From assembly GCA_037013495.1 (NCBI GenBank), contig CM072805.1:26232669-26296668 (forward strand): a stretch of 64,000 bases of DNA. The letters are read 5' to 3'. How positions within the stretch are numbered: position 1 is the stretch's first letter; each line of letters begins with the position of its first letter. A program made the translations under genes and the position numbers. The notes below the pieces were generated by a model, which saw only the letters and a list, made by a program, of their open reading frames with translations, did not search any database and was not told where the DNA came from. The stretch is from Hippophae tibetana. Its lineage: Eukaryota > Streptophyta > Magnoliopsida > Rosales > Elaeagnaceae. Positions 12,290 through 24,512 of the stretch are shown here, in pieces.

Positions 12290-15200
12290 ACGGGTCACGA
12301 TTTTGAGCATTTGTGTAGCCAAATCGGGTCCCTGTTTCTCTATAGTCCCTTTGTTCTCTATAGCATTTGTGAGCATTTTGAGCATGCTTCACGAAAAAAG
12401 GTGTAACTTTTGATCCGTCCGTCGGATCGGGCTGAAATTTTGACAGGAGCTCCGCGTGCCCAATCCGACCGTCGGAAGTATGGTAAAAGTGTGATTTACT
12501 TACTGTCCTTAAGAGAGAAAAAAATGTCTGGAAATGATGGAAGTTCTGACAAAGAAGAAAAATCTGAGGCGGTTCTCATTTTAGAGAGTTTATCTGCCAC
12601 CTTGTCACAACTATTCCAACACAAGACGGGTGATTCCAATCCTGATGGGCTCAGTTCCGCTATGGCGATCAAACTCGATGGGAAGAACTTTAATCTGTGG
12701 TCGCAGATGTTGAAAATGAAGCTGTCAGGGAAGGGTAAACTTGGCTACATCGATGGTTCGACTCTCAAACCACTACAAGCTGATAGAAGTTACCAGAAGT
12801 GGCAGATGGAAGACTCTCGGGTTAAAGACTACATGATCGAATCCATGGATCCCTCCTTGGTACGTAACTTTCTCCCTTTCTCTACGGCCAAAGAAGTTTG
12901 GGACTCGGTAAGAACAATCTTTTTTTATGGAGATGACCTGACCCAATACTTTGAACTGAAAAGAAGGGTTAACCGAGTCAAACAAGCCGGTGGTCCAGTT
13001 GAGGCTTATTACACCCAATTACAGGGGTTATGGAAGGAGCTAGATGTCCGTAGGCCAAACCCTATGACCTTGTTCAAGAGGACCGTGTATTAACCTTCCT
13101 GGATGGTCTAGATGACCGGTTGGACTCTATCCGGGCAACGGTCTTACAATAAAAACCTTTTCCCACAATAGAGCAAGCCTTTGCATTGGTTCGTAGAGAA
13201 GAAAACCGTCAGTCAGTAATGTTACACAAAGGGGAGGGAACTGAACCTTCTATGGTTATGCTAGCAAGAGATCGAAACTTAGTCATGAACAAACCTGATT
13301 TCAAACCAAACTCGGGTCTGGTTGTTGGGTGCACTTACTGTCATAACCCAAAACATACTAGAGATAAGTGTTTCAAGTTAATTGGCTACCCACCGGGTTG
13401 GAAAGATCGAAGGAAGAAGAGGCAAGGAGATTGGCCGCCATACAGGGGTGAGGCACAAATGGTTGCAGGTGCTTCAGCTGCAGCTCCTGCTGGGCCGACT
13501 ATTACTGAACCGACTCAAGCAGTTGCAGCTTCGGTTTCAAGGGGTGGCTACTCTGTCTTACCACCGGTTGAGAACAAAGAACTGATGGAAGGTAAAAGTT
13601 TTCTTGTTTCTAATAGTTATCATACTGATAAGTTTGACTGGATAATCGATTCAGGGGCAACCGATCATATGACCTACTCAGAAAAGGATCTAGTAAAGAG
13701 TTCCTCACCAAGGAGAACAATGATAGTCAATTCCAATGGAGAAACATATCCTGTGATGGGTGCCGGAGATGTTCAGTGCTCACTTTCTCTCACTTTATCA
13801 AATACTTTACTTGTGCCCTCCCTATCAACTAAATTATTATCTGTTGGTCAGATTTGTGAGGAACTAAATTGCACTGTTCTCATGTATCCTCAGTTTTGTA
13901 TATTTCAGGATCTTCTCACAAAGGAGATTATTGGTCGTGGTACTAGAAGAGGAAGATTGTATCATTTGGATGACATGGTGACTGGAAAGGCTCATTTTTC
14001 TAAAGGTTCCTCAGCAAATCAGATCTCTCATATATGGATGTGGCATAAGAGACTAGGACATCCATCTTTCGAGTATTTAAGAAAACTTTATCCAAGTTTA
14101 TTTTCTGGTTGTGAGAATGAAAACTTTGATTGTGAAACCTGTATTAAAGCCAAGAGTCATCGGGTGTCTTTTCCGAGTAGTTTGGATAAGAGAACAACTA
14201 TTTTTGATTTGGTTCATTCGGATGTTTGGGGTCCGTCCCCGGTTAATTCATCTGTTAGAAATAGATGGTTTATGTTATTTATTGATGATTGTACTAGGAT
14301 GACTTGGTTGTATGTTCTTAAAAGAAAGGATGAAGTGACACATGTCTTTAAATCTTTTTTTAACATGGTGCAAAATCAATTTAATAAAAACATTAAGATT
14401 CTGAGAAGTGACAATGGAGGTGAGTTTGTCAATAGCATACTTCGAGAATTTCTTAACTCTAAAGGTATAATTCATGAAACAAGTTGTGTCGGTACTCCAC
14501 AACAAAATGGAGTAGCTGAGCGGAAAAACAGACATGTCTTAGAAACAGCCCGGTTTATGTTACTTGAGAATACTGTTCCACAAACCTATTGGGATCATGC
14601 GGTTGCTGCTGCAGTATACCTAATTAATCGTATGCCATCCAATGTACTATATTTTCAAACTCCACTTCAAGTACTTTCTTCATACGTATCGCTACCATCA
14701 ACTCTTAACCTCCCACCAAAAGTATTTGGGTGTGTTGCATTTGTTCACATACAAAAGCTTCAACGGTCTAAACTCAAACCATGCGCAGAAAGATGCGTAT
14801 TTCTCGGATATGGTCAAAACCAGAAGGGCTATAAATGTCTCAATCCCGTTTCTAAAAAGGTATTTGTTACCATGGATGTCACTTTCCTGGAATTAGAGAG
14901 TTTTTTTAGAAAGGACACGTATCATTCTCAGGGGGAGAGTTTCTCTGCGAATGAAATTCTGTGCTACTCTAATAGATACTGGAATCTCAGTTCGGAACAA
15001 ACCACAGGGAATCCGAACCCAGAACCAGAACCAACTGCTACTGGGCCGAACCCAGAATTAATTGCTATTGGCCCAGACCATTTCGCTGCTGATCCATCTG
15101 CTGATGCCGAGCCTGAAAGTGAGCAGAGACAAATGATACAGTCATCTTTACCTTACCACGGCCAATCTCCTGAAAACGAGGTAACCTCAAACTCTGAATT

Positions 15201-16932
15201 TCTAGATTCACATAATTCTAACACAGGTTATAGATTACCTGACAGACATAACAGGGGCAAACCTCCTAAGCGGTTCAGACCGGATGAAGACAGTGGAGGA
15301 AATTACGCGATTAGTAAGTTTGTAGCAACAGAACACTTGCCCAATTCTCTGAAGGAGTTTGACGCTACTCTTGCTTCTGTTCGGGTTCCGGAAAAAATTG
15401 AAGAAGCGATGAGTGATCCCAAGTGGCTAGATGCTATGAGGATGGAGATGGAGGCATTAGAGAAAAATCACACATAGCGGTTGGTAAGTTTACCAAAGGG
15501 AAGAAAAACGGTAGGCTGTAAGTGGGTATTTACTGTAAAGTATGGTCCAAATGGGTTGGTCGACCGGTATAAAGCTAGATTAGTTGCTAGAGGGTTTACA
15601 CAAACATATGGTATTGATTATCAGGAAACCTTCTCACCAGTTGCTAAGTTGAATACCATCAGAATTCTATTATCTCTTGTAGCTAATCTTGATTGGCCTT
15701 TGCATCAGTTCGATGTAAAGAATGCTTTCCTTCATGGTGATCTTGAAGAGGAGATTTATATGGAGATTCCACCCGGGTACAACCATTCAGGGTCTCAACA
15801 GTTGGTCTGCAAATTGGAAAAAGCACTATATGAGTTAAAACAATCTCTTAGAGCATGGTTTGGAAAATTCTGTAGTGCTATGAGAAAATATGGGTATTCT
15901 CAAAGTGATTCTGACCATACTTTGTTTTACAGGAAGGGACATGAAAAGATAGTTGTCTTAATTATTTATGTAGACGATATGATAATCACAGGTGATGATC
16001 TAGATGAGATAGAAAGTTTGAAGAAAACTCTCTAAAGATTTTGAAATGAAGGACTTAGGTGGACTGAAATATTTTCTCGGCATTGAAGTGGTAAGGTCCA
16101 AGCAAGGTATATCTTTGTCCCAACGGAAATATGTACTAGATTTGCTAACTGAAACTGGAATGCTTGACTGCAAACCAGTTGATACCCCTGTTGTCCAAAA
16201 CCTTAAGTTAGGTGAGTTTCCGACTCAAGAACCGGCCAATAAAGAGAGATACCAGCGATTGGTGGGCAAACTCATTTACTTGTCTCATACTAGACCAGAT
16301 ATAGCATATGCTGTGAGTTTAGTAAGTCAGTTCATGCATGCTCCAAGTGAGCAGCATATGGAAGCCGTGTTTAGAATTCTCAGGTACCTAAAAGGTGCTC
16401 CAGGTAGAGGAATTTTCTTCAAGAAAAATGAACACCTAAGAGTGGAAGGGTATACAGATTCGGACTGGGCAGGAGACATCACAGATCGAAAATCCACTTC
16501 TGGATATTTTACCTTCGTTGGAGGTAATTTGGTAACATGGAGAAGTAAAAAGCAAAAGGTGGTAGCCCTTTCTAGTGCCGAAGCTGAGTTTATTGGTATC
16601 ACTAAAGGGTTACAGGAGCTAATTTGGTTAAGGAGAATCCTAAGTGAACTTGGTTTTGGTCCAAGTGATGGAATGAGACTCTTTTGTGACAACAAGGTGG
16701 CAATTGCCATATCTCAGAATCTGGTACAACATGACCGTACAAAGCACATAAAAGTGAACAGACACTTCATTCGACAAAATCTAGAAAAGAATACCATCTC
16801 CCTTCCATTTGTGCGAACTGGTGATCAACTAGCTGATATTTTAACAAAGGGAGTTTCAAGTGCAATTTTTCATGACTCACTTGGCAAGTTGGGCATGACG
16901 GATATCTATGCACCAACTTGAGGGGAGAGTAT

Positions 16933-17213
16933 TGACGCAGTTTCCAAAAGGTCATCCCTTAAAACGCTGGGAATGTACTGGGAGCAGCAGACAGCCTCCT
17001 TGGAACCAGAAAGCAAACAACACAAAAGCTGTAGTGCACTTTCTCCATGATATGCTGCATATGTTGATATACTTGCAGATGAGATTGATGTTAATCTATA
17101 AGATCTTATGAGTGAAAAATATTTTGTAACAGAAATTCATTAAATAAAACAAGGGAGGGAAGGGAGATTCAGGGAGTGCTTGTGTTCTTTATGTTTCTGT
17201 TGATTTTGTGTCA
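16933..17213 (+). repeat. 3' LTR of the 11988-17213 copia
   Basis: About 97% identical to 11988-12277, 281 bp, and preceded by the tract AGGGGAGAG. Confidence 0.92.
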
Positions 17214-18240
17214 GTTTTTTGAGTTTAAACCCCATCCAACACCTATTATTTTTCTATTTGAAGGTGCTTGAATAAGAGTCCAAGTATTACTCTTTACTAA
17301 GGTATCAAATTCCAATTACATTGAAGCTTTTCATAGAGGTTAACAATGACTTGCTTACTGGTAGTTGATTCAATCATGGAATGGTCAACAAGATAAGTTT
17401 TTTGTTTATGTATTCCATCCTTAGCCCTTGGTATCATAGGATGTTTCTTAACATACTCATATGGTAATAGTAATGGTGAAAAAGTATGAGGTTGAGACAC
17501 ATCAAAGATTGATGAAATAAGAGGAATGTTGATATTTTTTATGATAATATAAAAGAAAAAAGATGCTATTGACTCATGAGAGGTGAACTTGTAAGTTCTT
17601 TTGAAAACACATTATTTGAATTATTTGATAAAATTGTAGATGATTGTTGAGGGACAATAAGCTATAAACATTGATAAGTTGAGTAGAACACATGTATAGT
17701 GACTATTTTTCCACAATAAACAATAGGTAAAACTATTCTTTGGAAAACATTGATTTGAAATGTTTGTGTTAATTAAAACTTTGAAAAGAGAAATTGATTT
17801 TATGCAAAAGCAACATTTACATTCATATATAATATGTTATCTTTAAGTAGGCACTTGTAATCCTTATGTATTACTTTATCTAAGAAAGGTACAAAGGATA
17901 AAACTTGGTTGAAGTTTATGACTCTTACACAAGCATCCAAAGACCTTTAAAAAATGATAATTAGGTTGTTGATTAAACAACACAATTAAAATATATTTAA
18001 CATTCAAGAATTGTGTAGGTAATTTTTTTATTAAAAGATACTTAGTGTTTTGAAAGGATGACATAGGTGGTATAAAAGGAGCTTGAGGTGAGAATGGTGT
18101 TGAGTTTTCAATAGCAAGTAATGCATGTATTTGATATGGATCTAAAACCATACGGAATATAGAAGTTATGTAACCCATTTTTTTCAAAGTTAGCATTGAG
18201 GTTATCTTCTACTTCTTCCATATCCAGAACCTGTTATTCT
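17214..18240 (-). mobile_element. Old Ty1-copia remnant, integrase and linker part
   Basis: On the minus strand, 17876-18196 gives integrase C-terminal blocks (LPTQFLN, LFNQQPNYHFLKVFGC), and 17220-17300 gives the start of a reverse-transcriptase block (NTWTLIQAPSNRKIIG). This continues across the nested insertion into 10870-11984. It is heavily decayed; protease and gag are not seen to the right. Confidence 0.75.
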
Positions 18241-18690
18241 GAAATCATTTTGATAATAACCCTAATTATTAGGCTCATTCATGTATTAATATCCTACAAA
18301 TGAAATATTATTCTCTTGAACACCCTAATTAGTTAAGTTGTTGGCAAGTATCAACAAGAAAATGAAATAATTCCCTAACAAATGAAAATATAATGTTGGA
18401 AAAGGAAATGAAAACAAAGCAAAAGATATGCAAGAAAATGATCCATTTCTTTAACAAAAATACAATATTTTCTACCACTACAATAATGGAGAATGATCAG
18501 TCCAACAAATTATAAAAAGTGAAACCAGCCAATTAAAGTACGGAACTTCGATTATAGATTCTATAACAATCAAACAAAGTCATAAGCTAACAGAGGAACG
18601 ATGCCTACTTCACAGATAATAAAAACATAAAAGTCAAATTTCTACACAAAACGACACTGCGATATCACTCTGTCAAAACTCATTTGACAT
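18241..18690. other. Spacer and 3' region of the histone H3 gene
   Basis: AT-rich sequence with no gene. It should contain the 3' untranslated region of the H3 gene, which is transcribed leftward. No animal-type histone stem-loop is expected in plants and none was seen. Confidence 0.5.
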
Positions 18691-19110
<420 letters not shown>

Positions 19111-19212
19111 CTATGATTCACTAGATAATGAATGGATGGATTTAGGGTTTGATTCTCGTGAAAATGGGGGAAGCTATTAGAAAGTGATGAAGAGAAACAT
19201 GGGGTGCGTCAG

Positions 19213-19222
19213 TACTTATATT
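19213..19222 (-). promoter_or_regulatory. TATA-like box of the histone H3 gene
   Basis: On the minus strand the sequence reads AATATAAGT, about 115 bp before the H3 ATG. Two motifs resembling the plant histone octamer CGCGGATC with one mismatch lie at 19359-19366 (CACGGATC) and 19502-19509 (GGCGGATC) on the same strand. Position and sequence fit a promoter; activity is not shown. Confidence 0.45.
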
Positions 19223-19509
19223 GTGAAGGAGGAGAAAGGCGGGGTCTTGAAATTTTCGTATTTGCTAAAAGATTTCGAAGAGGAATTTGGAGCGTTGATG
19301 AGTTCGATAATCGACGATTAGAAGTCTTCTAGAGTAAAGTCATGAAAATGCGGTTGTCGATCCGTGTATCGTTAAGGCAGCCAATAGGCATCGTTTAAAA
19401 AAAGATTGTACGAATCCGTTGGCTAAAAGTTCTTACCAATTTATAATCTATCGTTATTTTATTAAGAAAAAGAAGTTGGGTAAAAGTTCTTATCGATATA
19501 TGATCCGCC

Positions 19510-21223
19510 GTTAATAAAAAAAGTTTTACTTGTATTTACTACCAAATTGATATTAAAAGTATTTTTTTAACGTTAAAATAATATTTATAAAATCTATAAT
19601 ATTAAAAAAACAATAAATATAATATTAAATTAAATAGAATGGTTTAAAATTTAACTTAAATTACAAATAAGTTATTAGATTCACTTTTCAAAAATTTAAT
19701 ATTCGAAAAAATTGATTATTACTTTTATGATTTTGAGACTTTTGAGAAGTAAAATACTATAATCCAACTCATGTAATAATTTTAAAATCAATTAAAAGTT
19801 TAAATGTAATAGACTATGTAAAAAAACACACACAATAAAATTTAAATTATAATATTTTATAGAGATAAAATGTTAAAAAATATAAATAAATTTAAATTAT
19901 TAAATTCAAGTCTTAAAAACTAAAACTTTTAATAAATAAGGAAAGTTATTGAATACTAATGCAAAAGAAACAATATCAATATCATTATTAATGCGTTGGA
20001 TTTCACCTTATAATATGAAAAGACTTGTATGCTATTTATTTATTTAATAAAATTGATGGATACTGTGTATGAAATAAAATCAACATTTTGTTATTAAGAA
20101 ATTAAAAATGGATATATTCAGCAAACGTAAAGGCTGTGGAGCCTTTGTCTTATGGCTTATGATAAGTATTTAAGTGATAATGAACGAGATACATCGTAAT
20201 CACGGGTGCTTCCTTATGGGATATCAGGAGGTGTGTAATACACTAGATATATTGAGTTACCGAGGAGATCTAAAAGTAAATTTAACCTTGTTATGTTAGA
20301 CATTAAAAATTGATTTTATGGATTAATAAATTAAAGAAATATAATTTTTTTCATAAAATTCATATATTTTTACAAATAAAAACATAAAAATTGATAATAA
20401 AAATAATAATAAAAGAATAAATACAATCAATTTCTTGAATTGTAATATCAATCTACTATTGAATCTTCAACAAAATAATATCTACTTTTAAATTTTTTTA
20501 TATTTGATCTCTTATTAACTCTAAAAACTTATAAAAAATATTTTAATTATATCTCATTAAGATTTATAGAGTGATTAGGGAGTTAAATATAGCTTAAGTG
20601 GAGTTTGGACCGTCAAATCAACTTTAGACCAAAAACTTAAATGAAAAAGAGGAAAACTTACAATACCAACCAATATGAGAGTGACATGTGGCACACGGTA
20701 TTCACTAGACGAATTAGGGAGCGACGCATGGCAAGAGTGACTAGTCTTAGTCAACGGAAGTTGAGTCATCGACACGTGATGAAACGTGATTCGCAATTAC
20801 AGATGGTGTGTCGCACAGACGGAATGGATGTACGAATCAGGTGGAGACTCATGGCATGGGTGTTGACCAAGCGAGACGAAGTTAGAATGAATGTCATGTT
20901 GACACATGACATGACACTATGTCACATTACACACGTTAATATCTACAATTGAGCGTCTTTACTAGCATGACATCTATATGGCTTACTCCATCAACTCTTC
21001 TGCTTGAGTGTCATCCACATGGAACTTTTTATTTGTCTTGTGTTAAAATTCATAAAAATTCATAATATTTCAAAAAATTATAAAAGTTATATTTTCACAA
21101 CTTTTCACTAAAAATTTATATTTTAATATTTTTAACCATAAAATATTATTTATTGATTAAAACAAGCACATATTAAATAAAAAAGTTACACTAATGACTT
21201 TACTCTCGTAGAGTCATCAATGT
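19510..21223. other. Spacer with a less AT-rich block
   Basis: Mostly AT-rich, with no recognisable gene. Bases 20640-20950 stand out as clearly richer in G+C, with many TGACA/CATG/GTGTCA words, and happen to be open on both strands. I recognise no protein there and suspect an unidentified repeat. Confidence 0.4.
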
Positions 21224-21336
21224 GTTTATGATTTCAATTTTTTATAAGACCGTGACCAAATTATATGTTTATGACTTCGATCTTTTAAAAAATCATGACC
21301 AAATGTTATGTTTATGACCTTGATCTTTTATAAGTG
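21224..21336. repeat. Imperfect tandem repeat, 43-bp unit, 2.6 copies
   Basis: Units begin at 21224, 21267 and 21310 with GTTTATGA and contain TTTTATAAG or its variant followed by TGACCAAAT. The spacing is exactly 43 bp each time. Confidence 0.75.
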
Positions 21337-21739
21337 TAAAATTGTGATATAAATCCGCGTGGATGCTTAGAAATCATTATGGGGATTAAACATTAAGGGT
21401 TGGACCGAGAATATTACAAATAGAGAAAAATGATACTATGGGAGATCTCGATAGATTAGACTGGAGTTGACCCAATGACCTTTGTTTGTGCTTCCGTTGA
21501 GAAATTTTTGCATGTTTTTTGGTTGTGCATTTTAAGCTGTCTAGAAAACCTTGTCAAGTATACGTTTCCTATGTAATGATTCATCCGTTTGTCAAAAATA
21601 TTAGTATGATTTTCCCAGTGATGTAATTGTATTTTCCTAACGAAAAGTATGATTATAAACTTACTAGAACTAATCATGAAATTATATAATTTTTTTATTC
21701 AAAACAAATTATTAAAATTGGTTAAAAATAGATTTTAAA

Positions 21740-22527
21740 TGAAATGACTTAAAGTTTAAAGTCGGTTTAACATGTGAACCGATTTTAGTTTTTTTACAAA
21801 ATTTACTCATTTTTTATTATATTCAAATTAAAATATGTATTCAATCACTACATAATAGCAGAAAAAACAAAAAAAAATTGTTTAACAAATAGTTTAAATA
21901 ATACAAATAAATAAAAATAAAAATATTAATTAATAGTAGAAAAAATATCATGATATTGTTCTATGTTATTTAAGATCATCATCTTCTTCTCCTGATATTA
22001 TAATACAAAACCTACATATATATTACAAAAATTTATACACATAAATAATAACACATAATAACAGAAAAATATGAATAATAAGTGCGTAGCATTAATAGAA
22101 ATACTTACAAGAGTAAATGAAGTAACAAAATAAATGAAATGAAGAGAAAATAGTGTTTTGTAAGTGAGAAATAAGTATAATTTTTTTTGAGTATTTTGCT
22201 AAAAAAATAAGGAATCTAAAAGATAAATTAGAGAGAAAGAAAACCAACTAACTGGCGTTAAAATTTGTGATCGTAGGTGGTCGAAAAATGAGAAAGAGTG
22301 GAGGAGGTTTTGAGTTTTTGAGAGTTATATAACAGTTATAATAATTTATATATGGGGAAGAAATAAGAGAAAATGATTTATACACGTACGTAGAATCGAT
22401 TCTACGTATCAACCGACGTTATCCACATAGTTCGTAGCATCGAATCGACTTTAAATTCATTATAAATCAATTTTTTTTTCAAAAATTAACTTTACATATC
22501 GACTTAAATATCCTTTTTATAGTAGTG
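21740..22527 (-). mobile_element. Non-autonomous CACTA derivative related to the 41127 element
   Basis: The right end, read on the minus strand, starts CACTACTATAAAAAGG at 22527 and continues TATTTAAGTCGATATGTAAAGT. This matches the left end of the CACTA at 41127 (CACTACTACAAAAAAGGG, TATTTAAGTCGCTGTGTAAAGT). Deeper inside, TCTCACTTACAAAACAC and TTGTAAGTATTTCTATT match 41886-41963 of that element. Near 21760 the words AAAGTCGG and GAACCGA resemble its other end. No transposase is present. It is therefore a short deletion derivative or relic. The left border is approximate because no left terminal CACTA was found. Confidence 0.72.
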
Positions 22528-24512
22528 ATGATTTTATTACTTTATAAAATTATGCATTTGTGTAAAGTCTATCATTTGTTAGTTATTCCTCTTAAAACTT
22601 ATAATATACCTCAAATAGGATAGATTTTACTTAACTACTATTATTAATTAACGGAGTTTAACTTTGGATTTTAGCTTACAGTATATCTTATTAATTTACT
22701 TTTATCTAAAAATTAAAGTAATCACATTAGTTTAAGAGTTATTTATATATTATAACTATAACTTTCATATAATTCTATTATGTGATTATGATTATTTAGT
22801 TTTGTAATTTGAATTATAATCAATCAATTAAAAAAATTAAAAATTAATTATTTTAAGAGTAAAATAATATTTATATATTTTATTAATAAAAAATTTAAAA
22901 GTAAAAAAAAACAGTTAACATTTTCCCATTCTTTTCCCATTTTCTTTATATATTGATATTATATTATAAAAAGGTTGAAAGAGAAAGAAATACTTAGCTA
23001 GAGCGTGAACGACATAGAGGGGATAGAGGAAAAAAAAAAACTGGAGAGAGAATGAGTGAAATGAAGAGAAAGATAGATAAATAAACTAAGGGAGGGAGGG
23101 AGGGAGGGTGCGAAAGAGAATGAATGAATAAAAGTAAGGGATGGAAGGGACTTCTCTCCTTTTCTTATATTTTTATTAAAGAAATATTTAAATTCTATTT
23201 TATTTATGAAAAAAAAAATTTAAAATTATTTAAATAATCATATTTTTAAATTAAATGATTTAATTAACTCATTTTAATAATTATAGATAAAAATATATAA
23301 AACCTATAAACTCACTCCCCGATACTTAATATACCATATGTTTTACTTAAGTTTAAACCAACTGGAGCTTATAATATATTTTATTAATTTACTTTTATCT
23401 AAAAATTAAATTAATCACTTTAATGAACTCCCATCTACGAATTTTTATTTTTATATTAATCATAATATATTTTATTAATTTATTTTTATTTAAAAATTAA
23501 ATTAATCACTTTAATGAACTCCAATCTACAAATTTTTATTTTTATATTAATTATAGATAATTATATTTTATTTCTGTGATATGATTTAATATGAACTCTA
23601 TTGAATAAACACTTGATATATTTTCTTTTATAGGATAAGAAGTTACAAAATTAATATATATATAAATAATATAATATTTACATTTATAATTTTAGTTTTA
23701 CCTTTGAGTTTTTCTTTAAAAAATACTTATGTTTTTAATATGAAATACTAATAATGTTTATCTATATAACATATTAGCACATGTACATTGCTAACACGTA
23801 TCATCATCTTTGTAAAACTTATCAAACAATATTAACTAAGAAACTTGTAGAGTATTAAACTTCTCACAACTTAAGATCGTTCCGCTCTGATACCAATTAA
23901 GTAGAATTTAAAATACACAACAAGTAAATAAATTACTTATATTATACTCACAATAAAAGATACTATAACATCTTTTAAAGGTAACTAGAAATTGAAGATA
24001 AATACAAACACTCAAAGAGAAAGCTCTCAACTCACACTTAAATTAAGAATACAAAGACTTGTTTATTTTTGATAGGATGATTAAACCAAATGTAAGGTAA
24101 GTTATTTATAGTCTTCACCATGAAATCTACATCGCACAAATATAAAAGTATGAAATAATTCCAATCACATAAATATTATCACATTCTATACACTTTTCTT
24201 TTCTATCCTTATAGATTTTATCTTAAAAAAACTTTCTTCAACCACTCTATTTATTGGGTTGGTGTTAATTTTCAACATATTTTTGATATTGTTTCCCCCA
24301 TTGATGTTATTGGTGAAATACGTTCTTTTTATTTGGAATTGGTGTTTCTTGCTTTGAAATGGATGAAATTCTTAATAAAATTGATAATTTGGATCTCATA
24401 CTTGAAATTGATGATTTAATGAAGGAAAAACAAGAGTTGTTTTATCTTGCAATTGATATTTGTGCTATTATTGATTGTTATATTAGTCATAATGCCTTAA
24501 TGAGGATGTTTT
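22528..24512. other. AT-rich spacer with repeat fragments
   Basis: No gene is recognised. It includes a purine-rich stretch at 22975-23130 with GGGA repeats and a 92-bp tandem repeat at 23371-23554. Near 23883 is CTCTGATACCAATT, the reverse complement of an initiator-Met primer site, probably the only recognisable part of a lost minus-strand LTR element. A 52-codon open frame (24357-24513, +, reading MDEILNKIDNLDL) is rich in Asp/Ile/Leu but resembles nothing I know. Confidence 0.45.
23371..23554. repeat. Tandem repeat, 2 x 92 bp
   Basis: Bases 23371-23462 and 23463-23554 both run from ATAATATATTTTATTAATTT to TTTTTATATTAAT and share ATTAATCACTTTAATGAACT. They differ at only a few bases. A weaker related copy lies near 22682. 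Confidence 0.88.

Larger units (their letters stand above)
11988..17213 (+). mobile_element. Ty1-copia LTR retrotransposon, nearly whole, nested in an older copia
   Basis: A 5.2-kb element with LTRs at 11988-12277 and 16933-17213, an initiator-Met tRNA primer site at 12278-12289 and a polypurine tract at 16920-16930. The interior follows copia order: gag from about 12524, zinc knuckle CX2CX4HX4C near 13330, protease WIIDSGATDHM near 13645, integrase about 14040-14900 (DNGGEF, GTPQQNGVAERK), reverse transcriptase about 15500-16100 (YVDDMIITG) and RNase H about 16400-16900 (YTDSDWAGD). It has few breaks, about three or four. The LTRs differ at about eight bases plus one short indel (near 3%), suggesting insertion on the order of 1-3 million years ago at usual plant rates. 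The flanks suggest a target duplication GTTT(C/T), not certain. Confidence 0.93.

Noticed and set aside
12773-13018. 81-codon minus-strand frame inside the copia gag region
   Set aside because: Shadow of the plus-strand gag coding sequence.
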